A stretch of 5,864 bases of DNA from Bacteroidia bacterium (GTDB taxonomy: Bacteria > Bacteroidota > Bacteroidia > Bacteroidales > UBA5342): positions 1 through 5,864 of the forward strand of contig JAUIMD010000144.1 in assembly GCA_030433225.1 (NCBI GenBank), given 5' to 3'. A program made the position numbers and the translations under genes. This document shows, piece after piece, positions 1-5,864 of the stretch. Position 1 is the stretch's first letter; each line of letters begins with the position of its first letter. The notes below the pieces were generated by a model. That model made no database searches and was not told where the DNA came from. It worked only from the letters and a program-made list of their open reading frames with translations.

Positions 1-1
1 C

Positions 2-517
2 CTGAGCAACAGTGGCGAGACCCTATATTTGTATACTGCAAAAGGGGAAGAAGAAGACCGTGTTGCCTACCTCGACAAGGACCCCTGGCCTGAATTAGCT
101 GATGGAAAGGGACCTTCGCTGCAGCTTTTGTCAAATACCGACAATTCCTTTGCCGCCAGTTGGGGTACGAATCAACAGCCTTTATCAACTCCAGGCTCCG
201 CGAATGTATTTGTTGTTTCGAAAATTGAACCCCTGGCACACGAACCTGAAATATCCGTTTACCCAAACCCGGTTAACGATGGTTGGATAAGCGTTCAATT
301 CCATACCGGGCCTGCCACTCTGGCTCATTTCCGGGTTTATGATCTTTTAGGAAAACCTGTATTTTCCACTCAACGCCTTTTACAAGGGAATGAGGGACAA
401 CAGGGGCTGAGCTTACAGCTTGCACATTTGCCACAGGGAATTTACATTTTACAGGTGAATGTGCACTTGCAAGGGCAGGAAACCAGGCAAATGCAAACTA
501 AAATCAGGGTTGAATAA
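2..517 (+). CDS. Secreted LTD protein with T9SS type A sorting domain (3' part)
   Basis: The reading frame is open from base 2 to a TAA at 515-517, so only the last 171 residues are visible and the true start lies outside the window. Visible residues 1 to about 68 read as the second half of a lamin-tail domain (LTD), an Ig-like beta fold common in secreted bacterial proteins. Its hallmarks are an LSNSGE start, a DPWP segment, a GPSLQL strand and a closing STPGSAN. After a short linker, residues from about 82 to 171 match the T9SS type A sorting domain: YPNP at 87-90, a VYDLLGKPV strand, a LPQGIYILQV strand and a basic KIRVE end. By family knowledge such a protein is exported by Sec, then moved across the outer membrane by T9SS, with the sorting domain removed. 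LTDs of this style often close CotH-type or nuclease-type proteins, so the missing part could be either; I cannot tell. The gene converges on, and overlaps by 14 bases, the minus-strand CotH gene. Confidence 0.9.
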   Translation: MSNSGETLYLYTAKGEEEDRVAYLDKDPWPELADGKGPSLQLLSNTDNSFAASWGTNQQPLSTPGSANVFVVSKIEPLAHEPEISVYPNPVNDGWISVQFHTGPATLAHFRVYDLLGKPVFSTQRLLQGNEGQQGLSLQLAHLPQGIYILQVNVHLQGQETRQMQTKIRVE

Positions 518-3500
518 GCAGCGAAACGGAATGGCTGGAGGTAGCTCCGGAAACCCGTACGATGTAAATGCCCGAACCCAGATGTTGAGCCGGAAGCGCG
601 CATTGTGATGCACCGGGGCTAACCCTTTGCGAAAGTACCTGCTGTCCTGCAAAGTTCCATACCGAAAGGGATACCGGGTTGGGGGAAGCCGGAAGGTTGG
701 TTACACTAATTTCGCGCGATGCTTCAAGGTAAAATACTTCAATGGGTATGCTTCGATTAACCTTTGTTGCTACGCCATTGCTAAAATGAAGCGTATGTTC
801 CGTGCTTACCATGCCTGAGTAATCCACTACACAAAAGGGATAATCCACACTGTCGACCATTGTATGCCACATCAGATTCCAATGCGCAATAGGATACACG
901 GAGTCGGCTTTAACAGCCAGTTGATTCATCTGTAGCAGTCCTAAATGTGGCGAGGCAGCAAAGCGAATTCCATACAAACTATGCCCATCGGCATCTTCAT
1001 AAGGAAGCTGTTCACTTTCCACCCTTACCATAGGATCAAGCGGTTGAAATGGTATGCCCAGGTCATTGGTTTGCGGGGCATTATACGCATACCACTGATC
1101 GTTGCTCAATGCCGGACTGCCAAATACATTCGTGCTTTTATTCCAGTTTTTAGCCTGGGAATTGTCGAGGTAGATGGACCTTAATTCAAGGCTGAAGCCT
1201 GGTGTTTGGCCAAGCACGCGTAGTAAAACTGCATCCAACGCTACACTATCTATCAGGTGTGAAGTGGCATCCCGCAAGCGCACGTGTCCGTTGCTGGCAA
1301 TTTTTAATTCCGGAATTTCTACAACGGGCTGTACATTGGGATACATTCGCTTAAAAACACCTTTTGAGGGCGTGAAAACCAGCAGTCCGTTTGCCGTTAT
1401 AAACGTAGAGGATGCAATGGTGTATTGCTGATTATTTACCTGTAGGGTGTAACCGCTCAGGTCAATTTCCTCATTCGTTGCGTTATAGATTTCCAGCCAT
1501 TGCAACGGTATAAGCAAAGAATCGGAGTTGAAATAAAGTTCATTTATTACAAGAGGAGAGGGGGATATTTGCGGTGTAAACACTGCGGTTATGGTGGTGT
1601 CCGACACCAGGTTAAAGGAGGTGGCCGCCTCATTGCCCTCCAGGTTAAGCCATCCGTCAAATTCAAACCCCTCGGCAGGTGTAGCCTGCACGGTATATTC
1701 CATCCGGGGAAAAAAGGTACCGGAAAACTCGCTTCGGGTTATGGGCCATGTACTAAGACTTACTTCTCCGGCATGTGCGGGTTCCACCTTAAATTGCACG
1801 GTAACCGGGTCGGTGAGGTTAAATTGGTTTTGCAGGTGGTGCAGCATGTGTTGTGGACGTTCCGTTGCATATGCCTGCATTTGGGCCAATGCATTGTCCC
1901 AGTTTGTGGCGTCTCCTTTCCAGCGTTCCATATGCCGTGCAACATCGGGGCGGTAAACTGCTGCCAACGAATCAATGTGTTGTTGTACGGAACGTGCCGA
2001 AAAATGGGTGTTAATGAGGTAAGTAAAACGCTGGATAAAATGCAGTTGAAACGCATCGTTTTTTAACAAATTCCGGGCTACCCTGTTGTTGTAGCCGCTA
2101 CTCCATGCGCGGTCGCTAAACCCTAACGACCATGCCAGGGTATTCCATTGTGGTAAACCGTAGCTTTGGTAGGGAAGCCCCAGTCCATGGTCCAAATCCC
2201 AGTAAATCCACTGCCATTTTCCGTCCTCGGCGCACCAGTATTTTACGTTGTTTGATAACCAATCGTAATTGCCAAAATATACCTGGGTAATCCAGTAATC
2301 CCGAAAGTTCTCGACATCAAAAAGGGTGGGAACCGTATCCATAAAACCTTCGGCATTTTTATTGCTTACCGTATCCACAAAGTGCACTTGTGCTTTAAAT
2401 TTTTGAAATGTGCCTTCAATGGCATTTTGGTTGGAGGTATACCCGAATGCCCGTTCGAGCAGATCGAACTTTTCCGTTTCACCGGTGTGGGTTTCAATGT
2501 AGTATTGGTCTATTCGCTCGCGCAGGTTGTAAATGCCAAAAAAGGATCCGTTTACAAACACATTTACGGGCATTGATTCGGAAGTCATAGCATGCACATT
2601 GGAAGTTTTAGCCATGCGTTGGATTACCTGATCGCGAAAATGCGTATTGAGGCTATTTGTTTGAATATTATCGTTTCCCGCATTGCGAAGAACAAGTCTT
2701 TTAAATTTATCTGGACCATTCGCTCCAAAAAAATCATAATTAAACCAGGAATTTCCATAATTGCCCCGTGCATACAAACGCATGGAATATTGTTTTGTGG
2801 AAGCTTTTGGTGAGTGTAGTTGTATACCCGTTCCTGAGCGATAAACGACCTCGTTGTTGGAGAACATTTCGAAATGGGCAGGTATCTCAATGTCCTGTGA
2901 AATGGACTTAAGCAAACCACCATTCCCGGTCCAGTATTTCTCATCCGATACCAGTGAAATTACCGGGTTGGCAAAGCTGTCTTTTTCAAATAAAAAGGAT
3001 AGGGTAAGGGTTGGGCTTTCGGCAAAGTTGGTTTTAAATGCCCTGGCACGTACAACCGTGGTTTCCTTAATCAGCAATGAATCCGGGAACACAGGGCTGG
3101 ATGCTGTTGGTTCGTCGCAATTGGTGGTATACCTTACAGTTGCGCCTTCATATTTTTCGGTAAGTTTTAGCAGTTGCGGGGCGTCAAACAAGCCTCCATA
3201 CGTATTAAACTCAGGTACGGGCAAAAGGCCTGTAAAACCCGCATTGCTGTTGGCGCTTCCGGGGGTAGGAAGGGGAATGAAGTAATATGGCTCCATACCA
3301 TCGGGGTAGCGACCCAATGCAATGTCCGTGGATTGTACGCCGAATTCTTTTTCGTCAATCAGCGTTCCATCTATGGTAGATATGGCCAGGTATTCCCCCG
3401 CTGCCGATAGCTTAAAATTGGTATGGTAGGTTCCCTGTTCCGGACTGGCATCTGCCCAAAACAACAAAAAACTTCCGGGAGAAAGGATGCTCGTATCACT

Positions 3501-3845
3501 GGTGTGAAGTTGCCATTTCAAGGGATCATCCGGATTGTCGGTAAAAAACAAACCGTTTAAATATACGTCTTCATCTCCGTAATTATACACTTCAAACCAA
3601 TCGTCCTGTTCGCCAAATTCATCAGCAATGCCTTCCGAATTGGAAGCCATAATTTCATTGATGCGCAGGGTGTAGTTTTTTTCGGCACGGTTTTCCAGTA
3701 TTCCGCTCTTGCCGGCCTTAAAGTAAATGGAGGTCCAGGGAATGGTATCGGTAACCGCAGGTTGTGCATGCAAAGGAAGCACTCCCCAGAGTAACATCAG
3801 GAAACAGCCTACGCGCACGTTTATATGGAGTAAATGAAGGTTCAA
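504..3845 (-). CDS. Secreted CotH-kinase family protein with two LTDs and T9SS-like C-terminus
   Basis: CotH proteins are atypical protein kinases, known from Bacillus spore coats; the role of secreted Bacteroidota versions is not established. Residues below count from the TTG at 3845. Order: signal peptide with cleavage likely after LHA (residue 27); LTD 1, about 58-200, closing in PTPGSAN; chitobiase/hexosaminidase C-terminal-like beta domain, about 215-286; CotH domain, about 292-670; Listeria-Bacteroides-type repeat module with FDGW, about 681-757; LTD 2, about 764-915; unassigned beta-rich segment, about 916-1036; T9SS-like domain, about 1037-1113, with GSGIYIVRV. CotH signatures seen are VNGSFFGIYNLRER (431-444), the GNYDWLSNN run (525-533) and WDLDHGLG (549-556), which I infer holds metal-binding Asp550 and Asp552. 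No ATG is available upstream of the signal peptide. TTG 3845 gives the longest form and is used here; GTG at 3816-3818 gives a tidier signal peptide starting MRVGCFLMLL and is at least as likely. The stop is TGA at 504-506. Family assignment is firm; kinase activity is inferred. Confidence 0.92.
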   Translation of the reverse strand: MNLHLLHINVRVGCFLMLLWGVLPLHAQPAVTDTIPWTSIYFKAGKSGILENRAEKNYTLRINEIMASNSEGIADEFGEQDDWFEVYNYGDEDVYLNGLFFTDNPDDPLKWQLHTSDTSILSPGSFLLFWADASPEQGTYHTNFKLSAAGEYLAISTIDGTLIDEKEFGVQSTDIALGRYPDGMEPYYFIPLPTPGSANSNAGFTGLLPVPEFNTYGGLFDAPQLLKLTEKYEGATVRYTTNCDEPTASSPVFPDSLLIKETTVVRARAFKTNFAESPTLTLSFLFEKDSFANPVISLVSDEKYWTGNGGLLKSISQDIEIPAHFEMFSNNEVVYRSGTGIQLHSPKASTKQYSMRLYARGNYGNSWFNYDFFGANGPDKFKRLVLRNAGNDNIQTNSLNTHFRDQVIQRMAKTSNVHAMTSESMPVNVFVNGSFFGIYNLRERIDQYYIETHTGETEKFDLLERAFGYTSNQNAIEGTFQKFKAQVHFVDTVSNKNAEGFMDTVPTLFDVENFRDYWITQVYFGNYDWLSNNVKYWCAEDGKWQWIYWDLDHGLGLPYQSYGLPQWNTLAWSLGFSDRAWSSGYNNRVARNLLKNDAFQLHFIQRFTYLINTHFSARSVQQHIDSLAAVYRPDVARHMERWKGDATNWDNALAQMQAYATERPQHMLHHLQNQFNLTDPVTVQFKVEPAHAGEVSLSTWPITRSEFSGTFFPRMEYTVQATPAEGFEFDGWLNLEGNEAATSFNLVSDTTITAVFTPQISPSPLVINELYFNSDSLLIPLQWLEIYNATNEEIDLSGYTLQVNNQQYTIASSTFITANGLLVFTPSKGVFKRMYPNVQPVVEIPELKIASNGHVRLRDATSHLIDSVALDAVLLRVLGQTPGFSLELRSIYLDNSQAKNWNKSTNVFGSPALSNDQWYAYNAPQTNDLGIPFQPLDPMVRVESEQLPYEDADGHSLYGIRFAASPHLGLLQMNQLAVKADSVYPIAHWNLMWHTMVDSVDYPFCVVDYSGMVSTEHTLHFSNGVATKVNRSIPIEVFYLEASREISVTNLPASPNPVSLSVWNFAGQQVLSQRVSPGASQCALPAQHLGSGIYIVRVSGATSSHSVSLLIQP

Positions 3846-3883
3846 TTCAACTTGTCAGTTTTACGATTCCGGAATTATGGCGG

Positions 3884-3897
3884 TTGCCCCCTGGCAA
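3884..3897 (-). other. Small stem-loop in the presumed CotH leader
   Basis: On the minus strand the bases read TTGCC-AGGG-GGCAA, a perfect 5-bp stem with a 4-base loop, about 40 bases before the TTG start. A perfect 10-bp palindrome, ATTCCGGAAT, lies just downstream at 3866-3875. Both would sit in the 5' untranslated leader if transcription begins near 3946. A regulatory role is only a guess, since stems this short occur by chance. Confidence 0.2.
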
Positions 3898-3950
3898 ACA
3901 ACCACTAAAGAAAGAAATATTCGGCAGGGTTTCAAAATTCCCGGGTAGGA

Positions 3951-3978
3951 TTAAAGTATACCGATAGCTAAACTTTAA
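3951..3978. repeat. AT-rich inverted repeat, possible operator
   Basis: The arms TTAAAGTATA (3951-3960) and TAAACTTTAA (3969-3978) are inverted repeats matching at 9 of 10 positions, with the outer 7 bp perfect, around an 8-base centre. The repeat lies upstream of the CotH gene and overlaps the candidate -7 element and spacer listed separately. That position would suit a repressor or activator site. There is no U-run after it on either strand, so it does not look like a terminator. Function is inferred from position only. Confidence 0.35.
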
Positions 3979-3985
3979 CACCAAA
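3953..3985 (-). promoter_or_regulatory. Weak candidate promoter for the CotH gene
   Basis: Bacteroidota promoters typically show TTTG near -33 and TAnnTTTG near -7. On the minus strand there is TTTG (complement of 3982-3985), then a 21-base spacer, then TATACTTT (complement of 3953-3960). The -7 element matches only 4 of 6 fixed positions, although its first six bases TATACT are also one change from the general -10 box TATAAT. It would give a leader of roughly 100 to 130 bases. This is the best of several poor matches. Confidence 0.25.
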
Positions 3986-3995
3986 ATACCGGTAT

Positions 3996-4024
3996 AAAAA
4001 AGGCCCGCAATATTAGCAGGCCTT
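3996..4024 (-). terminator. Rho-independent terminator of the ffh-folD unit
   Basis: On the minus strand the bases form a 9-bp stem, AAGGCCTGC pairing with GCGGGCCTT, containing one G-U pair and closed by a 7-base loop TAATATT. The stem runs into a stretch of six T residues, the first two of which close its base. It begins 26 bases after the folD stop codon. The plus strand lacks a matching T-run, so it should act in the folD direction only. It separates the housekeeping pair from the CotH gene downstream. Confidence 0.85.
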
Positions 4025-4049
4025 ATTATAGTTTTATCGACAATTTTCG

Positions 4050-4925
4050 TTATTTATAAACTGCTTTGGCTCCGGCCAGCAGGGTGTTGTTTAATAATGA
4101 TGCAATGGTCATAGGACCAACACCTCCGGGTACCGGAGTGATGTACGAACATTTAGGTGCTACTTCATCAAATTTTACATCTCCTTTCAATTTCCATCCG
4201 CTTTTGGTTTGGTCGCTTTTAACACGGGTAGTTCCCACATCAATTACAACAGCGCCTTCTTTTACCATATCGGCGGTTACAAAATCAGGACTGCCAATGG
4301 CAGCAATTAATATATCAGCTTCGGCACAAACCTTTTTCAGGTCTTTTGTGCGCGAGTGGGCCACGGTTACCGTAGCATTCATTTCTTTCTGAGACATTAA
4401 TACGCTCATGGGGCGCCCAACAATGTTGCTACGACCAATGATGACGCAGTTTTTACCCGAGGTTTCAATAGAGTAACGCTTCAACAATTCCACAATGCCA
4501 AAAGGGGTTGCAGAAATAAAAGCGGGCAAACCAATAACCATGCGCCCTACATTTATCGGGTGGAAACCGTCGACATCCTTCTCGGGGGCAACCGCTTCAA
4601 TTATTTTTTGCTCAGATATGTGTTTCGGAAGTGGCAACTGCACAATAAAACCATCAATGTCCGAATGGTGATTTAATTCGTGTACCTTGCCTATCAATTC
4701 CTCTTCGGTAACGGTGTCTTCAAAGCGAATCAAGGTCGATTCAAACCCAACCTGTTCACAGGCTTTTACTTTATGAGCCACATAGGTTTCACTACCGCCA
4801 TCGTGGCCTACCAAAATGGCAGCCAAATGAGGGCGTTTGCCTCCTTGTGCTACAATGGCTTTTACCTTGTGCGCAATTTCCTCCTTTATTTCTGCCGATA
4901 TTTTTTTTCCGTCAATAAGTTCCAT
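4050..4925 (-). CDS. folD: Bifunctional methylene-THF dehydrogenase / methenyl-THF cyclohydrolase
   Basis: FolD is a cytoplasmic enzyme of one-carbon metabolism. It oxidises 5,10-methylene-tetrahydrofolate to the methenyl form, usually with NADP+, then hydrolyses that to 10-formyl-tetrahydrofolate for purine and formyl-Met-tRNA synthesis. The 291-residue product is full length for the family. The expected catalytic residues are visible: Tyr48 and Lys52 in the SETYVAHK motif, Gln96 in VQLPLP and Asp119 in KDVDGFHP, matching Tyr50, Lys54, Gln98 and Asp121 of E. coli FolD as I recall them. The cofactor-binding part shows GRSNIVGRPM at 164-173 and the family signature PVPGGVGPMT at 264-273. The start is ATG at 4923-4925, 11 bases after the ffh stop, with no Shine-Dalgarno sequence in the gap ACCACAAGCAA. 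It is probably co-transcribed with ffh and ends at the terminator downstream. No defect was seen. Confidence 0.98.
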   Translation of the reverse strand: MELIDGKKISAEIKEEIAHKVKAIVAQGGKRPHLAAILVGHDGGSETYVAHKVKACEQVGFESTLIRFEDTVTEEELIGKVHELNHHSDIDGFIVQLPLPKHISEQKIIEAVAPEKDVDGFHPINVGRMVIGLPAFISATPFGIVELLKRYSIETSGKNCVIIGRSNIVGRPMSVLMSQKEMNATVTVAHSRTKDLKKVCAEADILIAAIGSPDFVTADMVKEGAVVIDVGTTRVKSDQTKSGWKLKGDVKFDEVAPKCSYITPVPGGVGPMTIASLLNNTLLAGAKAVYK

Positions 4926-4936
4926 TTGCTTGTGGT

Positions 4937-5864
4937 TTATCTGCGTTTCATGTTTTGCATCAGGCGCGATACATTTTTGCCTTGCGTCATCATGCGCATT
5001 ACTTTGCGGGTTTCGTCAAATTGTTTAATCAGGCGGTTTACCTCTTGTATGTTGGTTCCGCTGCCCAAGGCAATTCTTTTGCGGCGGCTGCCGTTTAACG
5101 ATTGTGGATTGTTGCGTTCAAATGGTGTCATGGAACGAATAATGGCCTCAATACTTTTAAAGGCATCGTCATCAAGGTCTACATTCTTCATCATTTTTCC
5201 CATGCCGGGTATCATGGAGGCCAGGTCTTTCAGGTTCCCCATTTTTTTAATCTGCTGAATCTGGTTCAGGAAATCTTCAAAGTTGAATTGATTTTTGGCA
5301 ATTTTCTTTTGCAGCTTTCGGGCCTCCTCGGCATCGTATTGTTCCTGGGCTTTTTCCACCAGCGAAACAATGTCTCCCATTCCCAAAATACGGTCGGCCA
5401 TACGGTTGGGGTGGAAAACGTCGAGCGCTTCCATTTTTTCGCCGGTTCCAACGAACTTAATAGGTTTGGTAACCACAGAGCGGATGGAAAGGGCTGCTCC
5501 ACCTCGGGTATCACCATCCAGCTTGGTTAAAATTACCCCATCAAAATCAAGGCGATCGTTAAACTCTTTTGCGGTGTTCACGGCATCCTGTCCGGTCATG
5601 GAATCCACCACGAAAAGCGTTTCTGTAGGATTGATGGCTTTTTTGATGGACTCAATCTCTTTCATCATGGCCTCATCAATGGCCAAACGACCGGCAGTAT
5701 CAATAATTACCACATCGTTGCCGTTGGCTTTTGCCTTTTTAATAGCAGCTTGAGCAATGGCAACCGGGTTGTTGTTGCCTTCATCGGAATACACGGGCAC
5801 ATTAATTTGCTCACCAACCACATGCAACTGTTGGATGGCCGCAGGGCGATACACATCACACGCC
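4937..5864 (-). CDS. ffh: Signal recognition particle protein Ffh (SRP54), C-terminal part
   Basis: Ffh is the GTPase of the bacterial signal recognition particle. With 4.5S RNA it binds signal sequences emerging from the ribosome and docks with FtsY to deliver inner-membrane proteins to SecYEG. The frame is open to the window edge; 308 residues are visible and roughly 130, including the N domain and P-loop, lie outside. Visible in order are DVYRPAA at residues 3-9, DTAGR at 55-59 (G3), TKLDGD at 113-118 (G4) and GTGEKMEALDVFHP from 139 (G5 region). A methionine-rich M domain follows, with the RNA-binding motif SRRKRIALGSG at 259-269. The tail ends MQNMKRR without a long Met/Gly extension. 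DVYRPAA and the RNA-binding SRRKRIALGSG motif favour Ffh over the paralogue FtsY, which lacks an M domain. The stop is TAA at 4937-4939. folD follows 11 bases later in the same direction. Confidence 0.98.
   Translation of the reverse strand, partial: ACDVYRPAAIQQLHVVGEQINVPVYSDEGNNNPVAIAQAAIKKAKANGNDVVIIDTAGRLAIDEAMMKEIESIKKAINPTETLFVVDSMTGQDAVNTAKEFNDRLDFDGVILTKLDGDTRGGAALSIRSVVTKPIKFVGTGEKMEALDVFHPNRMADRILGMGDIVSLVEKAQEQYDAEEARKLQKKIAKNQFNFEDFLNQIQQIKKMGNLKDLASMIPGMGKMMKNVDLDDDAFKSIEAIIRSMTPFERNNPQSLNGSRRKRIALGSGTNIQEVNRLIKQFDETRKVMRMMTQGKNVSRLMQNMKRR

Larger units (their letters stand above)
3846..4049. other. Intergenic region between folD and the CotH gene
   Basis: This 204-base gap separates the folD stop codon from the CotH gene on the same strand. 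It contains the intrinsic terminator of the ffh-folD unit, an AT-rich inverted repeat, a weak promoter candidate and a small stem-loop, all listed separately. Read on the minus strand, it contains no ATG, so the CotH gene has to start at a TTG or GTG codon. No small gene with recognisable features was found on either strand. Confidence 0.8.

Noticed and set aside
533..548. Possible hairpin CTGGAGGTAGCTCCGG as a terminator for the plus-strand gene
   Set aside because: The stem is about 4 perfect pairs plus a wobble pair and no T-run follows, so it does not meet intrinsic terminator criteria. It lies within the CotH coding sequence.
1500..2066. Open frame of 188 codons on the plus strand
   Set aside because: It lies wholly antisense to the CotH domain coding region, and its Cys- and Gly-rich product shows no known motif. 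The minus-strand frame has clear domain homology.
3933..3940. Alternative -7 box GAATTTTG on the minus strand
   Set aside because: It matches TAnnTTTG at 5 of 6 fixed positions, but no TTTG or TTG element lies 19 to 21 bases upstream; the bases there read TCGG.
3764..3967. Short plus-strand frame of 67 codons crossing from the CotH 5' end into the intergenic gap
   Set aside because: It has a GTG start, no recognisable domain or ribosome-binding context, and mostly overlaps the opposite signal-peptide region and candidate promoter. A real small gene is unlikely.
4680..5258. Open frame of 192 codons on the plus strand
   Set aside because: It runs antisense across the folD-ffh junction, both of which are firmly identified, and its hydrophobic product is a by-product of the opposite strand.
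1..5864. tRNA, rRNA, CRISPR, insertion sequence or phage signatures
   Set aside because: Both strands were read for direct repeats, transposase motifs and cloverleaf-like or rRNA-like stretches; none was found. Almost all bases are explained by four genes.

Overview
The window looks like chromosomal DNA from a member of the Bacteroidota. Two of its four genes encode secreted proteins that appear to carry C-terminal sorting domains of the type IX secretion system (T9SS), which is essentially confined to that phylum. The lack of clear Shine-Dalgarno sequences and the style of the Ffh and FolD proteins fit the same assignment. I cannot name a genus from sequence alone.

Layout. Bases 2-517 (+) are the 3' end of a gene whose product ends in a lamin-tail domain (LTD) followed by a textbook T9SS type A sorting domain. 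Facing it, and overlapping its last 14 bases, is a long minus-strand gene (504-3845). It encodes an ~1,100-residue secreted CotH-type (spore-coat kinase-like) protein with two LTDs, a chitobiase-like beta domain, a Listeria-Bacteroides-type repeat module and a divergent T9SS-like C-terminus. Bases 3846-4049 are intergenic. They hold a strong intrinsic terminator for the upstream operon, an AT-rich inverted repeat and a weak promoter candidate for the CotH gene. Bases 4050-4925 (-) are folD, complete. Bases 4937-5864 (-) are the C-terminal two thirds of ffh, cut by the window edge.

How the genes work together. ffh and folD form a tight housekeeping pair (11 bases between them) on the minus strand, closed by the terminator. 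The CotH gene follows on the same strand but seems to be a separate transcription unit. The two T9SS-type genes meet tail to tail and probably encode cell-surface or extracellular proteins. They share the LTD fold, so they may act in the same extracellular context, but no substrate or partner can be read from the sequence.

No RNA gene, CRISPR array, insertion sequence or prophage element was seen. The least understood item is the multidomain CotH protein: a probable kinase fold sent outside the cell, with an unassigned ~120-residue segment near its C-terminus and no ATG start. I do not see evidence for a wholly new multi-gene system.
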